A stretch of 64,000 nucleotides of DNA from Devosia sp. (GTDB lineage: Bacteria > Pseudomonadota > Alphaproteobacteria > Rhizobiales > Devosiaceae), in NCBI RefSeq assembly GCF_028290625.1, contig NZ_JAQGJM010000030.1, positions 92,231 through 156,230 of the forward strand, in the 5' to 3' direction. Each line of letters opens with the position of its first letter. Position 1 is the first letter of the stretch. This document shows positions 28,631 to 42,051 of the stretch, one piece after another. Made by a program: the position numbers and the translations under genes. The notes under the pieces are model-generated. The model saw nothing but the letters and a program-made list of their open reading frames with translations. It made no database searches and was not told the DNA's origin.

Positions 28631-28921
28631 TCAAACCAGCACGTAATCGATCTCCAGAAACTTCGCGACTTCCGGCACCCAGCGATCGCGCACAAACGCC
28701 ACGTGGTCCGGGTGCCCGTCATAGCCCGAATAGGCGGCCTGGTCGGCGAACTCCATCGAGAAGCCGAAGGCATAATCGTTCTTGGCGCTGACCTGGCGGA
28801 GTTGCTCGAACTTGGTTACGCCGGGAATGGCGGCGAGGATTTTCGCATCGCGCAGGAAGGCCGCCTCCTGGGTGGAGCCGGAAGCATGCTTGAGGGTGAA
28901 GATGACGCTATGACGGATCAT
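28631..28921 (-). CDS. Dabb (stress-responsive alpha/beta barrel) protein
   Basis: 96 residues. IRHSVIFTLKHASGS at the start, with the conserved His4 and Phe8, and GFSMEFADQAAYSGYDGHPDHVAFV in the middle match the Dabb dimeric alpha-beta barrel family. Members include fungal and plant olivetolic-acid cyclase-like and stress proteins; the role here is unknown. It follows the maeB stop by two bases and is probably read with it. Confidence 0.88.
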   Translation of the reverse strand: MIRHSVIFTLKHASGSTQEAAFLRDAKILAAIPGVTKFEQLRQVSAKNDYAFGFSMEFADQAAYSGYDGHPDHVAFVRDRWVPEVAKFLEIDYVLV

Positions 28922-28923
28922 GA

Positions 28924-31209
<2,286 letters not shown>

Positions 31210-31340
31210 CGAATTCCTCCCAATGCACGATTCCGTGGCGGGCGTTATCCACCGTCACCCGAAGGGTTCGTGCCACCAATCCACCGGCAATGAAAGGGCA
31301 TATGCTCGCAAAAGGGTTCGACTAAAGTCGGCACCGGCCA

Positions 31341-32942
31341 TCAGGCGGCGGTGGCGATCACGTCCTGAACGCTGCGGCGCGGCTGCTTGCTGGAGTGCAA
31401 AGCAAGCGCCAGTTCCTTATAGGCGGCGGCCTTGAGCGCCGGCGCGAAGATGTAGCCCTGTGCATGCAACACGCCGCGCGCCCGCAAATAAAGCGCCTGC
31501 GCCTCGGTCTCGACGCCCTCGGCGATGATTTCGCAATTCAGGTCGCGCGACATGGCGATCAGCCCGTCGAGCACCGGCACCTGCGTGGTATCCGGCTTGA
31601 TCATGTCGACGAACACCCGGTCGATCTTGATGATGTCGAGGCCCAACGTCTGCAGATAGGCTAGGTTTGAGTGGCCGGTGCCGGCGTCGTCCATGGCCAG
31701 GCGGCAACCCAGCGCGTGAAAGCCGGCGATGACGCTATTGGCCTGCATCGAATTGCCCAACGGCCGGCGCTCGGTGATTTCGAACACCAATTGGCGGAAA
31801 TTGATGCTGGAGCCGCCAAAAATCGCCTGCACGTCTTCCACGATCGAACTGTCGCGGAAATGCCCTTCGAACAGATTGATCGAGATTTTCATGTCCGGCA
31901 TGGTCTTGCACAGCACGCCGAGGTCGACCTTGACCTGCTCCATCAGCGACAGCGTCATGGGGATGGCAAGGCCGGTGACCTCAGCATAGTCGATGAAGGC
32001 GCCCGGCGGCACGACGTCGCCGTTCTTCTTCTCCCAGCGACACAGCACTTCGCAGCCGACCAGATCGCCGGTCTTGAGGTTGATCACCGGCTGGTAATAC
32101 GGCTTGATCTCGCCATTGGCGACGGCGCGCTCGAGGTCGAAGGCCGGAACGCGCGAACGCCGCACGTATTGCAGCGACATGAGCAGGAAGCCGCCGCTCA
32201 TCAGGCAGGCGATAATGGTGAAGCTGGCATCGAGGTCGGCATAGCTCGCCCGCACCATGGCGAACGGCACGGCGCTTTCGGCCAAGAGCGGCAACTCGCC
32301 GGCAAAGGCCTGGGCATAAACGAAGTCGGTGCTGGAACTGCGCCGGTCGAACGCCGTCGGATCGCCCACCGTCAGGATGGCGGTGCCATCGGTCAGCATG
32401 AACCGCAGCAATGCCGCGGGGCTCAGCCCGTTCGCCAAGGCTCCGGTGGTCTGGCCGATCAGCGGTACGAAGGCCGAAACCCGGCGCGTATCGCCGAACG
32501 CCTGGGTGATCTTGAGCACCGGCATGGCCATGTCGGCCAGCTTGACCACGGTCATGGTCTCAGTATGCCCCGGCACCGGCAGGCTCGCCGAAATCGGCGA
32601 ATAGGCCACGGTGCGCCCGAAGGCATCGCAATATTGTACACCATCACGATTTTCGACCAGCACCTGCTTCATCATCAGGCTGGATTCGATCTCGTGCTGC
32701 ACATTGGCCACGAACGTGGGCGTGCACAGCGACGGACTATCGATCATGATCCGGCGGAGAGCCGAAATTGCGTCATTGGTGTTGATTTCGATTTGCGAGG
32801 TGATGGCGCTGATCGACTGCTGCGTCACGTCTTTTTCGCGGACCCGCACATAGGCGTCCAGCAGATAATCGACAGCGACGATGGGGATAAACGCCAGAAT
32901 GGCGCCCAGCAGCATCAGAATGTGGTTGTAGCGGGATTTCAA
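31341..32942 (-). CDS. CSS-EAL cyclic-di-GMP phosphodiesterase
   Basis: 533 residues. A helix near the N-terminus (MLLGAILAFIPIVAVDY) and another near 235 flank a periplasmic CSS domain whose signature Cys is in DSPSLCTPTF; a second Cys is in VQYCDAF. The EAL domain follows from about 265: CEVLCRW (variant of EALxRW, catalytic Glu kept), INLFEGHF, VFEITE, LAMDDAGTGHSNL (DDFGTG with Phe to Ala), KIDRVF and IAEGVE. The metal ligands are present, so it should be active. The start is TTG with GGTGG upstream. Known relatives are controlled by redox state of the CSS cysteines. Confidence 0.88.
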   Translation of the reverse strand: MKSRYNHILMLLGAILAFIPIVAVDYLLDAYVRVREKDVTQQSISAITSQIEINTNDAISALRRIMIDSPSLCTPTFVANVQHEIESSLMMKQVLVENRDGVQYCDAFGRTVAYSPISASLPVPGHTETMTVVKLADMAMPVLKITQAFGDTRRVSAFVPLIGQTTGALANGLSPAALLRFMLTDGTAILTVGDPTAFDRRSSSTDFVYAQAFAGELPLLAESAVPFAMVRASYADLDASFTIIACLMSGGFLLMSLQYVRRSRVPAFDLERAVANGEIKPYYQPVINLKTGDLVGCEVLCRWEKKNGDVVPPGAFIDYAEVTGLAIPMTLSLMEQVKVDLGVLCKTMPDMKISINLFEGHFRDSSIVEDVQAIFGGSSINFRQLVFEITERRPLGNSMQANSVIAGFHALGCRLAMDDAGTGHSNLAYLQTLGLDIIKIDRVFVDMIKPDTTQVPVLDGLIAMSRDLNCEIIAEGVETEAQALYLRARGVLHAQGYIFAPALKAAAYKELALALHSSKQPRRSVQDVIATAA

Positions 32943-33055
32943 CGCACGAATCCACCGGGCTCAATTTGTATTCAATTGAGTATCAATCAGCGTTTAACGG
33001 ACCGCTAATGATGATGGAATGAAGGGGCGAAAAGTGGCCCGGGTAGGAGAGATGG

Positions 33056-33078
33056 ATCACCGGGACAAGCCCGGTGAT
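33056..33078. repeat. Single hairpin repeat downstream of aspS
   Basis: ATCACCGGG and CCCGGTGAT form a perfect 9-bp stem around ACAAG. The loop resembles the TCAAG loops of repeat family A, suggesting a single-unit relative. It lies 39 bases after the aspS stop and could help end that transcript, though no T-run follows. Confidence 0.6.
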
Positions 33079-33116
33079 GACGGTGGTGGGGAATGCAGGG
33101 GGAAAGCCGGACGGGC

Positions 33117-35009
33117 CTACTTGTCCTGCACGTTCAGGCGGATGCTCAATTCGCGCAACTGGCTTGGCGAGGCCGGGCTCGGCGCGCCCATCAGCAGGTC
33201 TTCGGCCTGCTGGTTCATCGGGAAGGCGGTGATTTCGCGCAGGTTCTGACGGCCGCAGATCAGCATGACGATGCGGTCGATACCGAAGGCAGCGCCACCA
33301 TGCGGCGGAGCGCCGAACTGGAACGCGCGGTAAAGCCCGCCGAACTGCTCCTCGACCTCGTCGCGCGACTTGCCGGTCAGTTCGAACGCCTTGACCATGG
33401 TCTCGGGCAACTGGTTGCGGATCGAGCCGGATGCGATTTCGAAGCCGTTGCAGACGGCGTCGTACTGGTACGCCTTGATGGTCAGCGGGTCTTCGTTGTT
33501 CAGCGCATCGATCCCGCCCTTGGGCATCGAGAACGGGTTGTGGGCGAAATCGATCTTGTTCTCGTCATCCAGCTCGTAGAACGGGAAGTCGACGATCCAG
33601 CACAGCGCGAACTGCTCGGTATCGACCAGATTCAACTCGGTGCCGATCCGCGTGCGGGCCTCGCCGGCAAATTTGTACATCTTCTCCGGGCGGCCCAGCA
33701 CGAAGAATACCGCATCGCCGGCATTCAACCCCATCTGCTTGCGAATAGCTTCCGTACGCTCTGTGCCAATATTCTTAGCCACCGGTCCCGCGCCGACAAC
33801 ACTGTCGGACCAGAGACCCAACTCTCTGACGACGCGTTCGCGATACTGGTCGTCGTTCTCACCCTTATTTTTCGGGTTCGCCACCGCGTCAAAGACGTAG
33901 TTGTCCGGAACACCTTGAACTCTAAAGAAGATGTAACCCAGGCCGGGCTGGCCTTCGCCCTGCGCCCAGGCGTTCATGCGATCGCAGAAAGCGCGCGAGC
34001 CGCCGGTCGGCGCGGGAATGGCCCAAACTTCAACCTTCGAATCAGCCTCGATCTGGCCGGCGAAGACCTTGAAGCCGGAACCGGCAAAATGCTCGGTGAC
34101 CTGTTGAATCTCGATCGGGTTGCGCAGGTCCGGCTTGTCCGAACCATATTTGCGGATCGCCGTGTCATAGGGAATGCGCGGCCATTCCTTGGTGACGCGC
34201 TTGCCGTCGGCAAACTCCTCGAACAGGTTCGTGATCACCGGCGCCATGGTGTCCCAGACTTCTTCCTGGGTGACAAAGCTCATTTCCAGGTCGAGTTGGT
34301 AGAACTCGCCCGGCAGGCGATCGGCACGCGGGTCTTCGTCGCGGAAGCACGGCGCGATCTGGAAATAGCGGTCGAACCCGGCCACCATCAGCAATTGCTT
34401 ATACTGCTGCGGCGCCTGCGGCAGCGCAAAGAACTTGCCGGGATGAATGCGGCTCGGCACCAGGAAGTCACGCGCGCCTTCAGGCGACGACGCGGTCAGG
34501 ATCGGCGTCGAATATTCGGCAAAACCAATGCCTTCCATGCGGCGGCGCATCGAAGAAATCACCTTGGTGCGCTTGACGATATTGGCGTGCAGCGTCTCGC
34601 GGCGCAGGTCGAGGAACCGATAGCGCAAGCGGATGTCTTCGGGATAATCGGGCTCGCCGAACACCGGCATCGGCAATTCCTTGGCCACCGACAGCACTTC
34701 GATTTCGCGGATGAATACTTCAATCGTGCCCGTCGGCAGGTTCACGTTCACCGCCGTTGCGTCGCGCAACTTCACTTCGCCATCGATGCGCACGACCCAC
34801 TCGGAGCGAATCTGTTCGGCCGCGGCAAAAGCCGGCGAATCCGGATCGATGACGCACTGGGTCAGGCCGTAATGATCGCGCAGATCGAAAAACAGCAGCC
34901 CGCCATGATCGCGAACGCGATGAACCCAGCCGCTGAGCCGGACGGTCTGGCCCGCATCCTGCGCAGTCAGGGCGCCACAGGTGTGGGAGCGATAGCGATG
35001 CATTGTCAT
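33117..35009 (-). CDS. aspS: Aspartyl-tRNA synthetase
   Basis: Class II synthetase charging tRNA-Asp. The ATG at 35009 gives 630 residues, an ATG two codons later is possible. The OB-fold anticodon domain begins [11 protein letters not shown]. Motif 2 ([10 protein letters not shown]), the insertion domain, and motif 3 (GIDRIVM) are in place. Because gatCAB is also in this window, it is likely of the non-discriminating type that also makes Asp-tRNA-Asn, but this cannot be shown from sequence by eye. Divergent from rnd. Confidence 0.96.
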   Translation of the reverse strand: MTMHRYRSHTCGALTAQDAGQTVRLSGWVHRVRDHGGLLFFDLRDHYGLTQCVIDPDSPAFAAAEQIRSEWVVRIDGEVKLRDATAVNVNLPTGTIEVFIREIEVLSVAKELPMPVFGEPDYPEDIRLRYRFLDLRRETLHANIVKRTKVISSMRRRMEGIGFAEYSTPILTASSPEGARDFLVPSRIHPGKFFALPQAPQQYKQLLMVAGFDRYFQIAPCFRDEDPRADRLPGEFYQLDLEMSFVTQEEVWDTMAPVITNLFEEFADGKRVTKEWPRIPYDTAIRKYGSDKPDLRNPIEIQQVTEHFAGSGFKVFAGQIEADSKVEVWAIPAPTGGSRAFCDRMNAWAQGEGQPGLGYIFFRVQGVPDNYVFDAVANPKNKGENDDQYRERVVRELGLWSDSVVGAGPVAKNIGTERTEAIRKQMGLNAGDAVFFVLGRPEKMYKFAGEARTRIGTELNLVDTEQFALCWIVDFPFYELDDENKIDFAHNPFSMPKGGIDALNNEDPLTIKAYQYDAVCNGFEIASGSIRNQLPETMVKAFELTGKSRDEVEEQFGGLYRAFQFGAPPHGGAAFGIDRIVMLICGRQNLREITAFPMNQQAEDLLMGAPSPASPSQLRELSIRLNVQDK

Positions 35010-35209
35010 GTCGTAACCACCGAAAAAGGCCGGAATCTTGGCGGGAAAAGCGCATGGGACTCCGCACTTGTCAAGCAGCGCGGCGGCGCCGAAGGTACGG
35101 TTCGTACCCTTCGCGGCTAACCAATTCTCATAGCTTAACAAATCCCTTCTGGAGTGGGACTGCCGCACCTGCTAGGAAGAAATACGACTATATTGAGACG
35201 GAAGCCGGT

Positions 35210-36379
35210 ATGGACCTTGTAATATCCACAGACGTACTCGCGGGTTTCTGCGAGCGCGCCGCACAGTTCGATTTTGTAACGGTCGATACCGAGTTCCTGC
35301 GTGAAACCACGTACTGGCCCAAGCTCTGTCTGATTCAGGCGGCAACGCCCGATGAGGCGATCCTGATCGACCCGCTTGCCCCGGGTCTCGATCTGGCGCC
35401 GTTCTTCGTGCTGCTGGCCAATCCCGCGGTCACCAAGGTGTTCCACGCCGCCCGGCAGGATATCGAGATTTTCGTCAAGCTGACCGGCAAGGTGCCGGTC
35501 AATATCTTCGACACCCAGATCGCCGCCAGTGTCTGCGGCTTTGGCGACAGCGTGTCCTACGACAACCTCGTCCGCGCCATCACCAATGTCGAACTCGACA
35601 AATCCTCGCGCTTTACCGACTGGTCGGCCCGTCCCCTCAGCGAAAAGCAGCGCCTTTACGCCGCCGCCGACGTTACCCATCTGCGCGATATCTATCTCGA
35701 GCTGCGCAAGCAGGTCGACGCCACCAAGCGATGGGACTGGGTTGAGGACGAGCTGGGCGTGCTGCGCAGCATCGACACCTACGTGGTCCAGCCCGACCAG
35801 GCCTGGGAACGCCTGAAGATGAAAATCAACCGCCCCCGCGACCTGGCGGCGCTCAAGCGCCTCGCCGGCTGGCGCGAAAAGCGCGCCCAGGACGGCGACC
35901 AGCCGCGCAGTCGCGTGCTCAAGGACGATGTGCTGTTCGAACTGGCCATGCAGCGCCCACTCACCCCCGACGCCTTCGACAAGCTGCGCGCCGTGCCGCG
36001 CGGCTTTGGCCGCAGCAGCGCCGCCGCCGAAATTATGGTCATGCTCAAGGAAGTCGAAGCGCTCGACAAATCCGAGCTGCCGCACATGCCCGACCGCTAT
36101 CGCGGGCCCTCACCCAAGGGCGCCGTTGGCGACTTGATTCGCGTCCTGCTGAAATCGGTTGCAGAGCAACACGGCGTCGCCGCCCGCATCATCGCCACCT
36201 CCGACGAAATCGACGCCCTGGTGCTCGACGACGAAGCCGACGTCCCCGCCCTCAAGGGCTGGCGCCGCAAGCTGTTCGGCGACAAAGCGCTGGACATCAA
36301 ACACGGCCGTGTCGGCCTGGTGGCGACCCGCAAGGGTGTGGTGGAATTTGCCGTCAAGGACACGACGCCGGCGGAGTAG
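35210..36379 (+). CDS. rnd: Ribonuclease D
   Basis: 3'-5' exonuclease for tRNA and stable RNA maturation. The ATG at 35210 gives 389 residues. The DEDDy motifs are TVDTEFLRE (Exo I), FHAARQDIEIF (Exo II) and YAAADVTHL (Exo III, with Tyr and Asp). Two HRDC-like helical regions follow (about 210-290 and 300-380). It has about 200 bases of divergent promoter space with aspS. It converges on ppx, 18 bases apart. Confidence 0.95.
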   Translation: MDLVISTDVLAGFCERAAQFDFVTVDTEFLRETTYWPKLCLIQAATPDEAILIDPLAPGLDLAPFFVLLANPAVTKVFHAARQDIEIFVKLTGKVPVNIFDTQIAASVCGFGDSVSYDNLVRAITNVELDKSSRFTDWSARPLSEKQRLYAAADVTHLRDIYLELRKQVDATKRWDWVEDELGVLRSIDTYVVQPDQAWERLKMKINRPRDLAALKRLAGWREKRAQDGDQPRSRVLKDDVLFELAMQRPLTPDAFDKLRAVPRGFGRSSAAAEIMVMLKEVEALDKSELPHMPDRYRGPSPKGAVGDLIRVLLKSVAEQHGVAARIIATSDEIDALVLDDEADVPALKGWRRKLFGDKALDIKHGRVGLVATRKGVVEFAVKDTTPAE

Positions 36380-36397
36380 CCAGCGCACTCGCCCGCT

Positions 36398-37936
36398 CTA
36401 GACGATCCGCACTTTCGCGTTCTTGTGGCCAGCAACCCCGGCGAATTGGTCAAGCCGGCCCTGCAGGTGTTCGCCGTCGAGGAAGGCAAAGTCCTGGGGG
36501 AGGACGAGGACCAGGGTGTTGCCTTCGACGAGGAAGCGGATGCGTGGCAGGACGCCGGGCATGGCGGCGGTCATCGGATAGGCGACGCGGAATAGCGCGC
36601 CGATCAGCTTGGCGCGGACGGAGGCGACAGGCCCCGCCAGTCCCACCAGCGGTTGCGGCACGCCCTTGAGCTTGAGCCCGTTGTAGCGCACGGCGATGAC
36701 GTGGGCGAGGAAGGCGCGGCCGGGATGATCGACGCCGGTCAGCGAGCCATAGGCCACCGCATCGACGCTCTGCGCCCCGCGATAGTCGGGATGCGCGCGC
36801 CAGCCGATATCGGCCAGGAGGCACGACACCTGGCGCAACCGCGTTTCCTCCGACGTCTCGCTGACGCCAGCGGCTGTCAGATATTGGGTGCTGAACTCGA
36901 TCAGGTCGTTGGCGTGTGCCGGCGAGCGCGAGCGCAGTACGGAAAGCTCCTCCGAACCCTGGATTAGGGGATCGATCGCTTGTTCGCGGCTATCGAGCAG
37001 GCCGTAGAGATAGCCTTCGCGGACGCCCAGGGCCGAGAACACCACGGTGTCAAAGCGCCCCGCCCGCAGCACTTCGGCCAATGCGACCGCGCCGAACGGC
37101 ACCAGGTCGCGGCGCGACGAGCTGACGCTGCCCGAGCCCGGATAATCCTTGAGCGAACCCGAGGCGACGATCTCGTCGCAGAGCGCAATCATGTCGGCCG
37201 CGGGCACGACGTAGTGCTGCACCATCTGCAGCGGATAATGCCGGCGGACCTGATGCAGCTTGGCCAGCGACCGCCACGTACCGCCGATAGCGGCGAATGC
37301 GCCGCCGCCCGGGCCGCGTGCCAGCGACGAGTGCTGCAGCCGCTCGCGCGCGATCTCGCCGGCCTTGACCGCCGAGCCGCCGCTGTCGTCCTGCAGCCGG
37401 ATCACGCCCAGCTCGAACGTCTCGCCATTGGCATCGGCGCCGCTGGTGATGGTGGACAGCTCGAGACTGCCGCCGCCAAGATCGCCAACCATCCCGCTGA
37501 AATCGGGAATGCCCGCGACCACGCCGAGCGCGGCGAAATGGGCTTCCTGCTCGCCGCTCAGCACCTGCACCTTGGAATCGATAATGGCCTCGACCGCGGC
37601 GACGAACTCGCCGCGATTGGCGGCGTCTCGCACCGCCGAAGTGGCCAGCACATGGATTTTGCCAACCCGCATCATCCGCGCCACCAGCGCGAACCGTTTG
37701 ATGGCGACCAGCGCCCGCGCCACGTTGCTGTCGGCCAGCCGTCCGGTCAGGGCGATGCCCCGACCCAGCGCGCAGGCCGATTTCTCGTTATAGAGCGGCG
37801 TCAGCGCCCTGGCATGACGCTCATAGACAACCAGACGGACCGAATTGGAGCCGATATCGAGCACCGCCACCGGCTTGGCGCCCTTGATGCGCCCCTGCGC
37901 GGTCGGATCGGCGTCGACGCCCCAGAATGAATTCAA
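36398..37936 (-). CDS. ppx: Exopolyphosphatase, Ppx/GppA family
   Basis: Hydrolyses polyphosphate and perhaps pppGpp. It has 512 residues. [15 protein letters not shown] is the phosphate-1 motif, [22 protein letters not shown] the second motif. A C-terminal helical domain follows. The start is a TTG overlapping the ppk stop by two bases (TTGA), the only candidate close to the conserved start. ppk-ppx coupling means polyphosphate synthesis and breakdown share a transcript. Confidence 0.93.
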   Translation of the reverse strand: MNSFWGVDADPTAQGRIKGAKPVAVLDIGSNSVRLVVYERHARALTPLYNEKSACALGRGIALTGRLADSNVARALVAIKRFALVARMMRVGKIHVLATSAVRDAANRGEFVAAVEAIIDSKVQVLSGEQEAHFAALGVVAGIPDFSGMVGDLGGGSLELSTITSGADANGETFELGVIRLQDDSGGSAVKAGEIARERLQHSSLARGPGGGAFAAIGGTWRSLAKLHQVRRHYPLQMVQHYVVPAADMIALCDEIVASGSLKDYPGSGSVSSSRRDLVPFGAVALAEVLRAGRFDTVVFSALGVREGYLYGLLDSREQAIDPLIQGSEELSVLRSRSPAHANDLIEFSTQYLTAAGVSETSEETRLRQVSCLLADIGWRAHPDYRGAQSVDAVAYGSLTGVDHPGRAFLAHVIAVRYNGLKLKGVPQPLVGLAGPVASVRAKLIGALFRVAYPMTAAMPGVLPRIRFLVEGNTLVLVLPQDFAFLDGEHLQGRLDQFAGVAGHKNAKVRIV

Positions 37937-40104
37937 TCGAAGCCCTCGTCGCCCTCGTGCAATCCGGCGCTGCCGCGTCCCGAAAGCGATGGATTGGTCA
38001 TGAAGTAGTCGTGCGCGTTGAAGGCTTCTTCGCCTTCTCCTAGCCTGATCCGGTGTGAACTGCCGTCTGGAAGCACTTCCCAGCTCTGCTGATTATCCCT
38101 GAGATAGGCAACCAAAATCCGGTCGAGGATCTGCTTATGCACGGTCTTGTTGAGGATGGGAACCATCACTTCAACCCGTCCATCCAGGTTCCGCCCCATC
38201 AGGTCGGCCGAGGAAATATAGACGGTGGCGCGCGGGTTGGGCATGGCCTCGCCATTGCCGAAGCAGTAGATTCTGGAGTGTTCGAGGAAGCGGCCGACGA
38301 TGGATTTGACCCGGATATTCTCGGAAAATCCGGGGATACCGGGACGCAGGCAGCAGATGCCGCGCACGATCAAATCGACCTTCACGCCAGCCTGGCTGGC
38401 ATCGTAAAGCCCGTCGATGATCTGCGGGTCGACCAGCGAATTCATCTTGAGCAGAATGCTGGCCGGCTGGCCGTTCTTCGCGAATTCGATTTCGCGGTTG
38501 ATGCTGTCCATCAGCGTCTCGCGCAGGTTGACCGGGGAGACCGCGATGGTCTCCAGTTCGGTCGGCCGCGCATAGCCGGTGATGAAGTTGAACACCCGCG
38601 CCACGTCCCGCGTGATCGCCGGATCGATGGTGAAATAGCTGAGGTCGGTATAAACCTTGGCGGTGATCGGGTGATAATTGCCCGTCCCGATATGGCAATA
38701 GCTCACCAGCTTGCCCTTTTCGCGCCGCACCACCTGGCTCAACTTGGCGTGGGTCTTGAGCTCGATGAAGCCGAACACCACCTGCGCGCCGGCCCGCTCC
38801 AGATCGCGCGCCCAGCGGATATTGGCCTCTTCATCGAAGCGCGCCTTCAGCTCGACCAGACACGTCACCGACTTGCCAGCCTCCGCCGCCAGCACCAGCG
38901 CCTTGATGATCGGGCTGTCGGCCGAGGTGCGGTAGAGCGTCTGCTTGATGGCTACTACGTCCGGGTCACGCGCCGCCTGGATCAGGAATTGCGCCACCAC
39001 GTCGAAGCTTTCGAAGGGATGATGGACCAGGATGTCCTTGGCCCGGATGGCGGCGAAATTGTCGCCGCTATAGTCGCGGATGCGTTCGGGGAAGCGCGCG
39101 TGATAGGGCGTGAACTTAAGGTCCGGCCGGTCGATATCGCAAATCTTGGCGGCATCGGCGAGGCCGAGGAACCCGTGCACCTCGAAGATATCGCCGTCCT
39201 TGACGCGCAATTGCTCGCTGATCTGGCGCTTGAGCGCGCGCGGCATGGTGCTTTCGACTTCCAGCCGGATCACTTGCCCGCGCCGGCGCTGGCGCAAGGC
39301 CGTCTCGAACTCGATGACGAGGTCTGCCGCTTCATCATCGATTTCGATTTCGCTGTCGCGGATCAGCCGGAACGCGCCCGAGCCGACCACTTCGTGACCG
39401 GGAAACATCTTATGGAAGAACAGCTTGACCAGCGTGTCGATGGTCACAACCTCGCTGCGCCCTTCCGAAACCAATCCGCCAGGCAGGTTGATGAACCGGT
39501 CGAGATTGGACGGAATGCGCACTAGCGCCGTCAGCGGCTGGTCATGATTGGGCCGGTTGAGTTCGAACGCCAACGCCAGTCCGAGATTGGGGATGAACGG
39601 AAACGGATGCGCCGGGTCGACCGCGATCGGCGTCAGCACCGGGAAGATTTCCTCACGGAACAGCTTGCTGAGGTAATTGATCTGGTCCGGCGTCAAATCG
39701 TCGGCTTCGTGGATCACTACGTTCTGCGCGAACAATTCTTCGCGCACCGTTTGCCAGTGGTCCTGCTGCTCCAGTTGCAGATGCTGGGCCAGCGTGCCGA
39801 TTTCCTCGAGTTGCTCGGTCGGCGTCAGCCCGTCGGCGCTCTGCTTGGACAGGCCGGCGCGGGTTTGGCCCTTGAGTCCCGCCACACGCACCATGAAGAA
39901 TTCATCGAGATTGTTGGCCGAAATCGAGACGAACCGCAGCCGCTCCAGCAGCGGGTGGTGCACATTGGCGGCCTCTTCGAGCACCCGCATATTGAACTGC
40001 AGCCAGCTGACCTCGCGATTGACGAAGCGGGCCGGGCTTTTGCGCAGCTCCTCGATATCGGGGACGGATGCGTCGGTCTCGGTGAATTCGCTCATCTCAT
40101 TCAT
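37933..40104 (-). CDS. ppk1: Polyphosphate kinase 1
   Basis: Makes polyphosphate from ATP reversibly. It has 723 residues from the ATG at 40104. [18 protein letters not shown] is the conserved N-terminus. The phosphorylated His lies in ELKTHAKLS and the second active His in [19 protein letters not shown] is also conserved. The start overlaps the hdaA stop by a few bases; an ATG three codons later is equally possible. Confidence 0.96.
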   Translation of the reverse strand: MNEMSEFTETDASVPDIEELRKSPARFVNREVSWLQFNMRVLEEAANVHHPLLERLRFVSISANNLDEFFMVRVAGLKGQTRAGLSKQSADGLTPTEQLEEIGTLAQHLQLEQQDHWQTVREELFAQNVVIHEADDLTPDQINYLSKLFREEIFPVLTPIAVDPAHPFPFIPNLGLALAFELNRPNHDQPLTALVRIPSNLDRFINLPGGLVSEGRSEVVTIDTLVKLFFHKMFPGHEVVGSGAFRLIRDSEIEIDDEAADLVIEFETALRQRRRGQVIRLEVESTMPRALKRQISEQLRVKDGDIFEVHGFLGLADAAKICDIDRPDLKFTPYHARFPERIRDYSGDNFAAIRAKDILVHHPFESFDVVAQFLIQAARDPDVVAIKQTLYRTSADSPIIKALVLAAEAGKSVTCLVELKARFDEEANIRWARDLERAGAQVVFGFIELKTHAKLSQVVRREKGKLVSYCHIGTGNYHPITAKVYTDLSYFTIDPAITRDVARVFNFITGYARPTELETIAVSPVNLRETLMDSINREIEFAKNGQPASILLKMNSLVDPQIIDGLYDASQAGVKVDLIVRGICCLRPGIPGFSENIRVKSIVGRFLEHSRIYCFGNGEAMPNPRATVYISSADLMGRNLDGRVEVMVPILNKTVHKQILDRILVAYLRDNQQSWEVLPDGSSHRIRLGEGEEAFNAHDYFMTNPSLSGRGSAGLHEGDEGFD

Positions 40105-40852
40105 CGTCTTGCTCGTCCCGGTCATGTTCATATTGGGCCGCCCCAAGCGCCACGCGGCGACGATCAAGCGCATCGGCGGCAATGCTGCGGGTAATGGCGC
40201 TTCCCTTGGCCAGCGCCAACCGGTCCATCAAATCCGCAAGAATCACTGCTTCCTCGGTGGAGCGCTCCATCCGCGCGACCAGATAGGCGATGATTTTCGG
40301 ATCGACAGCGATCTGCCGGTCCCCGAACAATTTCACGAACATCTGTGACAATTGGATGTCATCGCTCATCGCCATGCTGAACGCCGTCGCCCGGCGCACT
40401 CGCGAGCGCACATCATCGGTCGCCAGCGGCCATTGCGCAACATCTTCTCGCGCCGTCATCAGGATCGCGCGGTTGTCCCGCATCGCCTGGTTGAGCAGGT
40501 GGAACAGCCCGGCCTCGTCATAGGCGGCCCGGTCGACGTCCTCGATCACCAATGGCTGCCGTCCGCCATCGCGCGCCAGTCGTTCCAACTCGTCCACCGC
40601 GGCGAAATGGGCCGCGCTGCGGTCGGCGAAAATCCGCGCCAGATGCGACTTGCCCGATTTGGCCGGCCCCAGGATCAGCGTCAGCGGATCGCCCCAATGC
40701 GGGAAGGCCTGGACGCGCCCATAGGCCAGCTCATTGCCCTCGCCGACCAGGAAATCGCCTTCACCATGCGCCGGCACATGCCCGAGTTCGAGCGGGAGCT
40801 GCCCAGAAACCTGGTTTTCCGCCTCTGTGTCAAACCGGCCCAGGATCGCCAC
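40097..40852 (-). CDS. hdaA: DnaA-related regulator HdaA
   Basis: AAA+ protein related to DnaA and Hda; with the sliding clamp it promotes DnaA-ATP hydrolysis. A short clamp-binding QLPLEL motif near the N-terminus supports this. Walker A is GPAKSGKS and Walker B VIEDVDRA. The start is uncertain: a GTG at 40852 gives 251 residues and overlaps perM by 23 bases; no ATG is available. The C-terminal DnaA domain IV is absent, which separates it from DnaA. Confidence 0.88.
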   Translation of the reverse strand: MAILGRFDTEAENQVSGQLPLELGHVPAHGEGDFLVGEGNELAYGRVQAFPHWGDPLTLILGPAKSGKSHLARIFADRSAAHFAAVDELERLARDGGRQPLVIEDVDRAAYDEAGLFHLLNQAMRDNRAILMTAREDVAQWPLATDDVRSRVRRATAFSMAMSDDIQLSQMFVKLFGDRQIAVDPKIIAYLVARMERSTEEAVILADLMDRLALAKGSAITRSIAADALDRRRVALGAAQYEHDRDEQDDE

Positions 40853-41918
40853 CGGTACCACCAGAACCCAGGTAGAGCGTGCTTTCCTTGTACTTGCGCA
40901 CGCCGTAGCGCACCAGCACCGAGGCGATGGCCGCCATAGGCACGGCCAGCAGCAGGCCGACAAAGCCAAACACCGCACCCAAAGCGAGCAGCGCGAACAT
41001 CATCCAGACCGGGTTGATGTTGATCGAGGAACCGACCAGCTTGGGATACAGAATATTACCCTCGATGAACTGCCAGAACAGGAACACGCCGGCGACGATG
41101 CCCACCATCAACGGATCGCCGGAGAACTGGACGATGGCGATGCCGACCGACAGCCCGAAGCCCAGCACGAACCCGACAAAAGGAATAAAGCTCATCAGGC
41201 CGGCGATGAGCCCGACGACGAGGCCGAAGTTCAGCCCGATCAAGCTCAGGGCCGTGGCGTAGAATGCCGCATCGATCAACAGGACACCGCCCTGCCCGCG
41301 GATCACGCCGGCCATCGACTTGTCGATGTCCTTGAGAATCATGTCGATCTCGCCCTTGTGCTCCTTCGGCAGCAGCCCTTCGATACCGTGAACCATGCCT
41401 TCCCAATCGAGCAGCAGGTAGAACGCCACCACCGGCGTGAGCACGGTGAAGCCGATGACGGCGGCGCCGGTCAGGCCGATATTGACCAGCTCCCCAGGCA
41501 AGGTGGCGATGAAGCCAAGCGCCTGCCCTGCCAGATCGTTGATGCTGGCCTGCAGCTGGGTAGCGCGCTCGGGCCCGAGCCACGCGTTGATTTCAGGAGA
41601 CCAGCGCGCAAACAGCGCCTGCAGATCGCTCACATATTGCGGCAGGCGCTGGATCAGCCCGATGATCTGCTGACCGATCAGCGGCACGAACATGATGAAG
41701 ATGCTGACCACAATGGTAATCACGCTCAGCAGCACGATCGTGGTGGCCCAGGCGCGGTTGATGCGCCACTTCTGTAACTGGTTCACCAGCGGATTGAGCA
41801 GATAGGCCAAAGCCGCCCCAACGATAAAGGGGAGCAGAATGGCGCGGAACACCCACAACACCAGCACCAGGGCAACCAGGAGGCCAATCCAGACCAGGAC
41901 TTGATTTCGCAGTGTCAT
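40830..41918 (-). CDS. AI-2E/PerM-family membrane permease
   Basis: 362 residues with about eight membrane helices, including VWIGLLVALVLVLWVF at the start, paired helices around FIPFVGFVLGFGLSV and a C-terminal VFGFVGLLLAVPMAAIASV. The arrangement matches the AI-2E transporter superfamily; members export signals or ions, and the substrate here is unknown. It is upstream of hdaA and overlaps it, a frequent pairing in alphaproteobacteria. Confidence 0.9.
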   Translation of the reverse strand: MTLRNQVLVWIGLLVALVLVLWVFRAILLPFIVGAALAYLLNPLVNQLQKWRINRAWATTIVLLSVITIVVSIFIMFVPLIGQQIIGLIQRLPQYVSDLQALFARWSPEINAWLGPERATQLQASINDLAGQALGFIATLPGELVNIGLTGAAVIGFTVLTPVVAFYLLLDWEGMVHGIEGLLPKEHKGEIDMILKDIDKSMAGVIRGQGGVLLIDAAFYATALSLIGLNFGLVVGLIAGLMSFIPFVGFVLGFGLSVGIAIVQFSGDPLMVGIVAGVFLFWQFIEGNILYPKLVGSSININPVWMMFALLALGAVFGFVGLLLAVPMAAIASVLVRYGVRKYKESTLYLGSGGTGGDPGPV

Positions 41919-42051
41919 GCGGCGGGCAACCCTTGCTTCGGTTCAGTGGAGAAGCTATCAGGCCTCGTAGCGGCCAGCGCTGCAAAGTTCAACCGCTTGA
42001 GCTTATATCCGCGCTGTTGCGCCCGGTTTCCCCAATTTGGCATTGAGGCCC

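Noticed and set aside
28430..28791. Short frames with RGLDPRA and RIKSAG peptides
   Set aside because: They are translations of repeat family A and not genes.
33093..35120. 675-codon plus-strand frame opposite aspS
   Set aside because: Aspartyl-tRNA synthetase on the minus strand is unambiguous, and the frame is its shadow.
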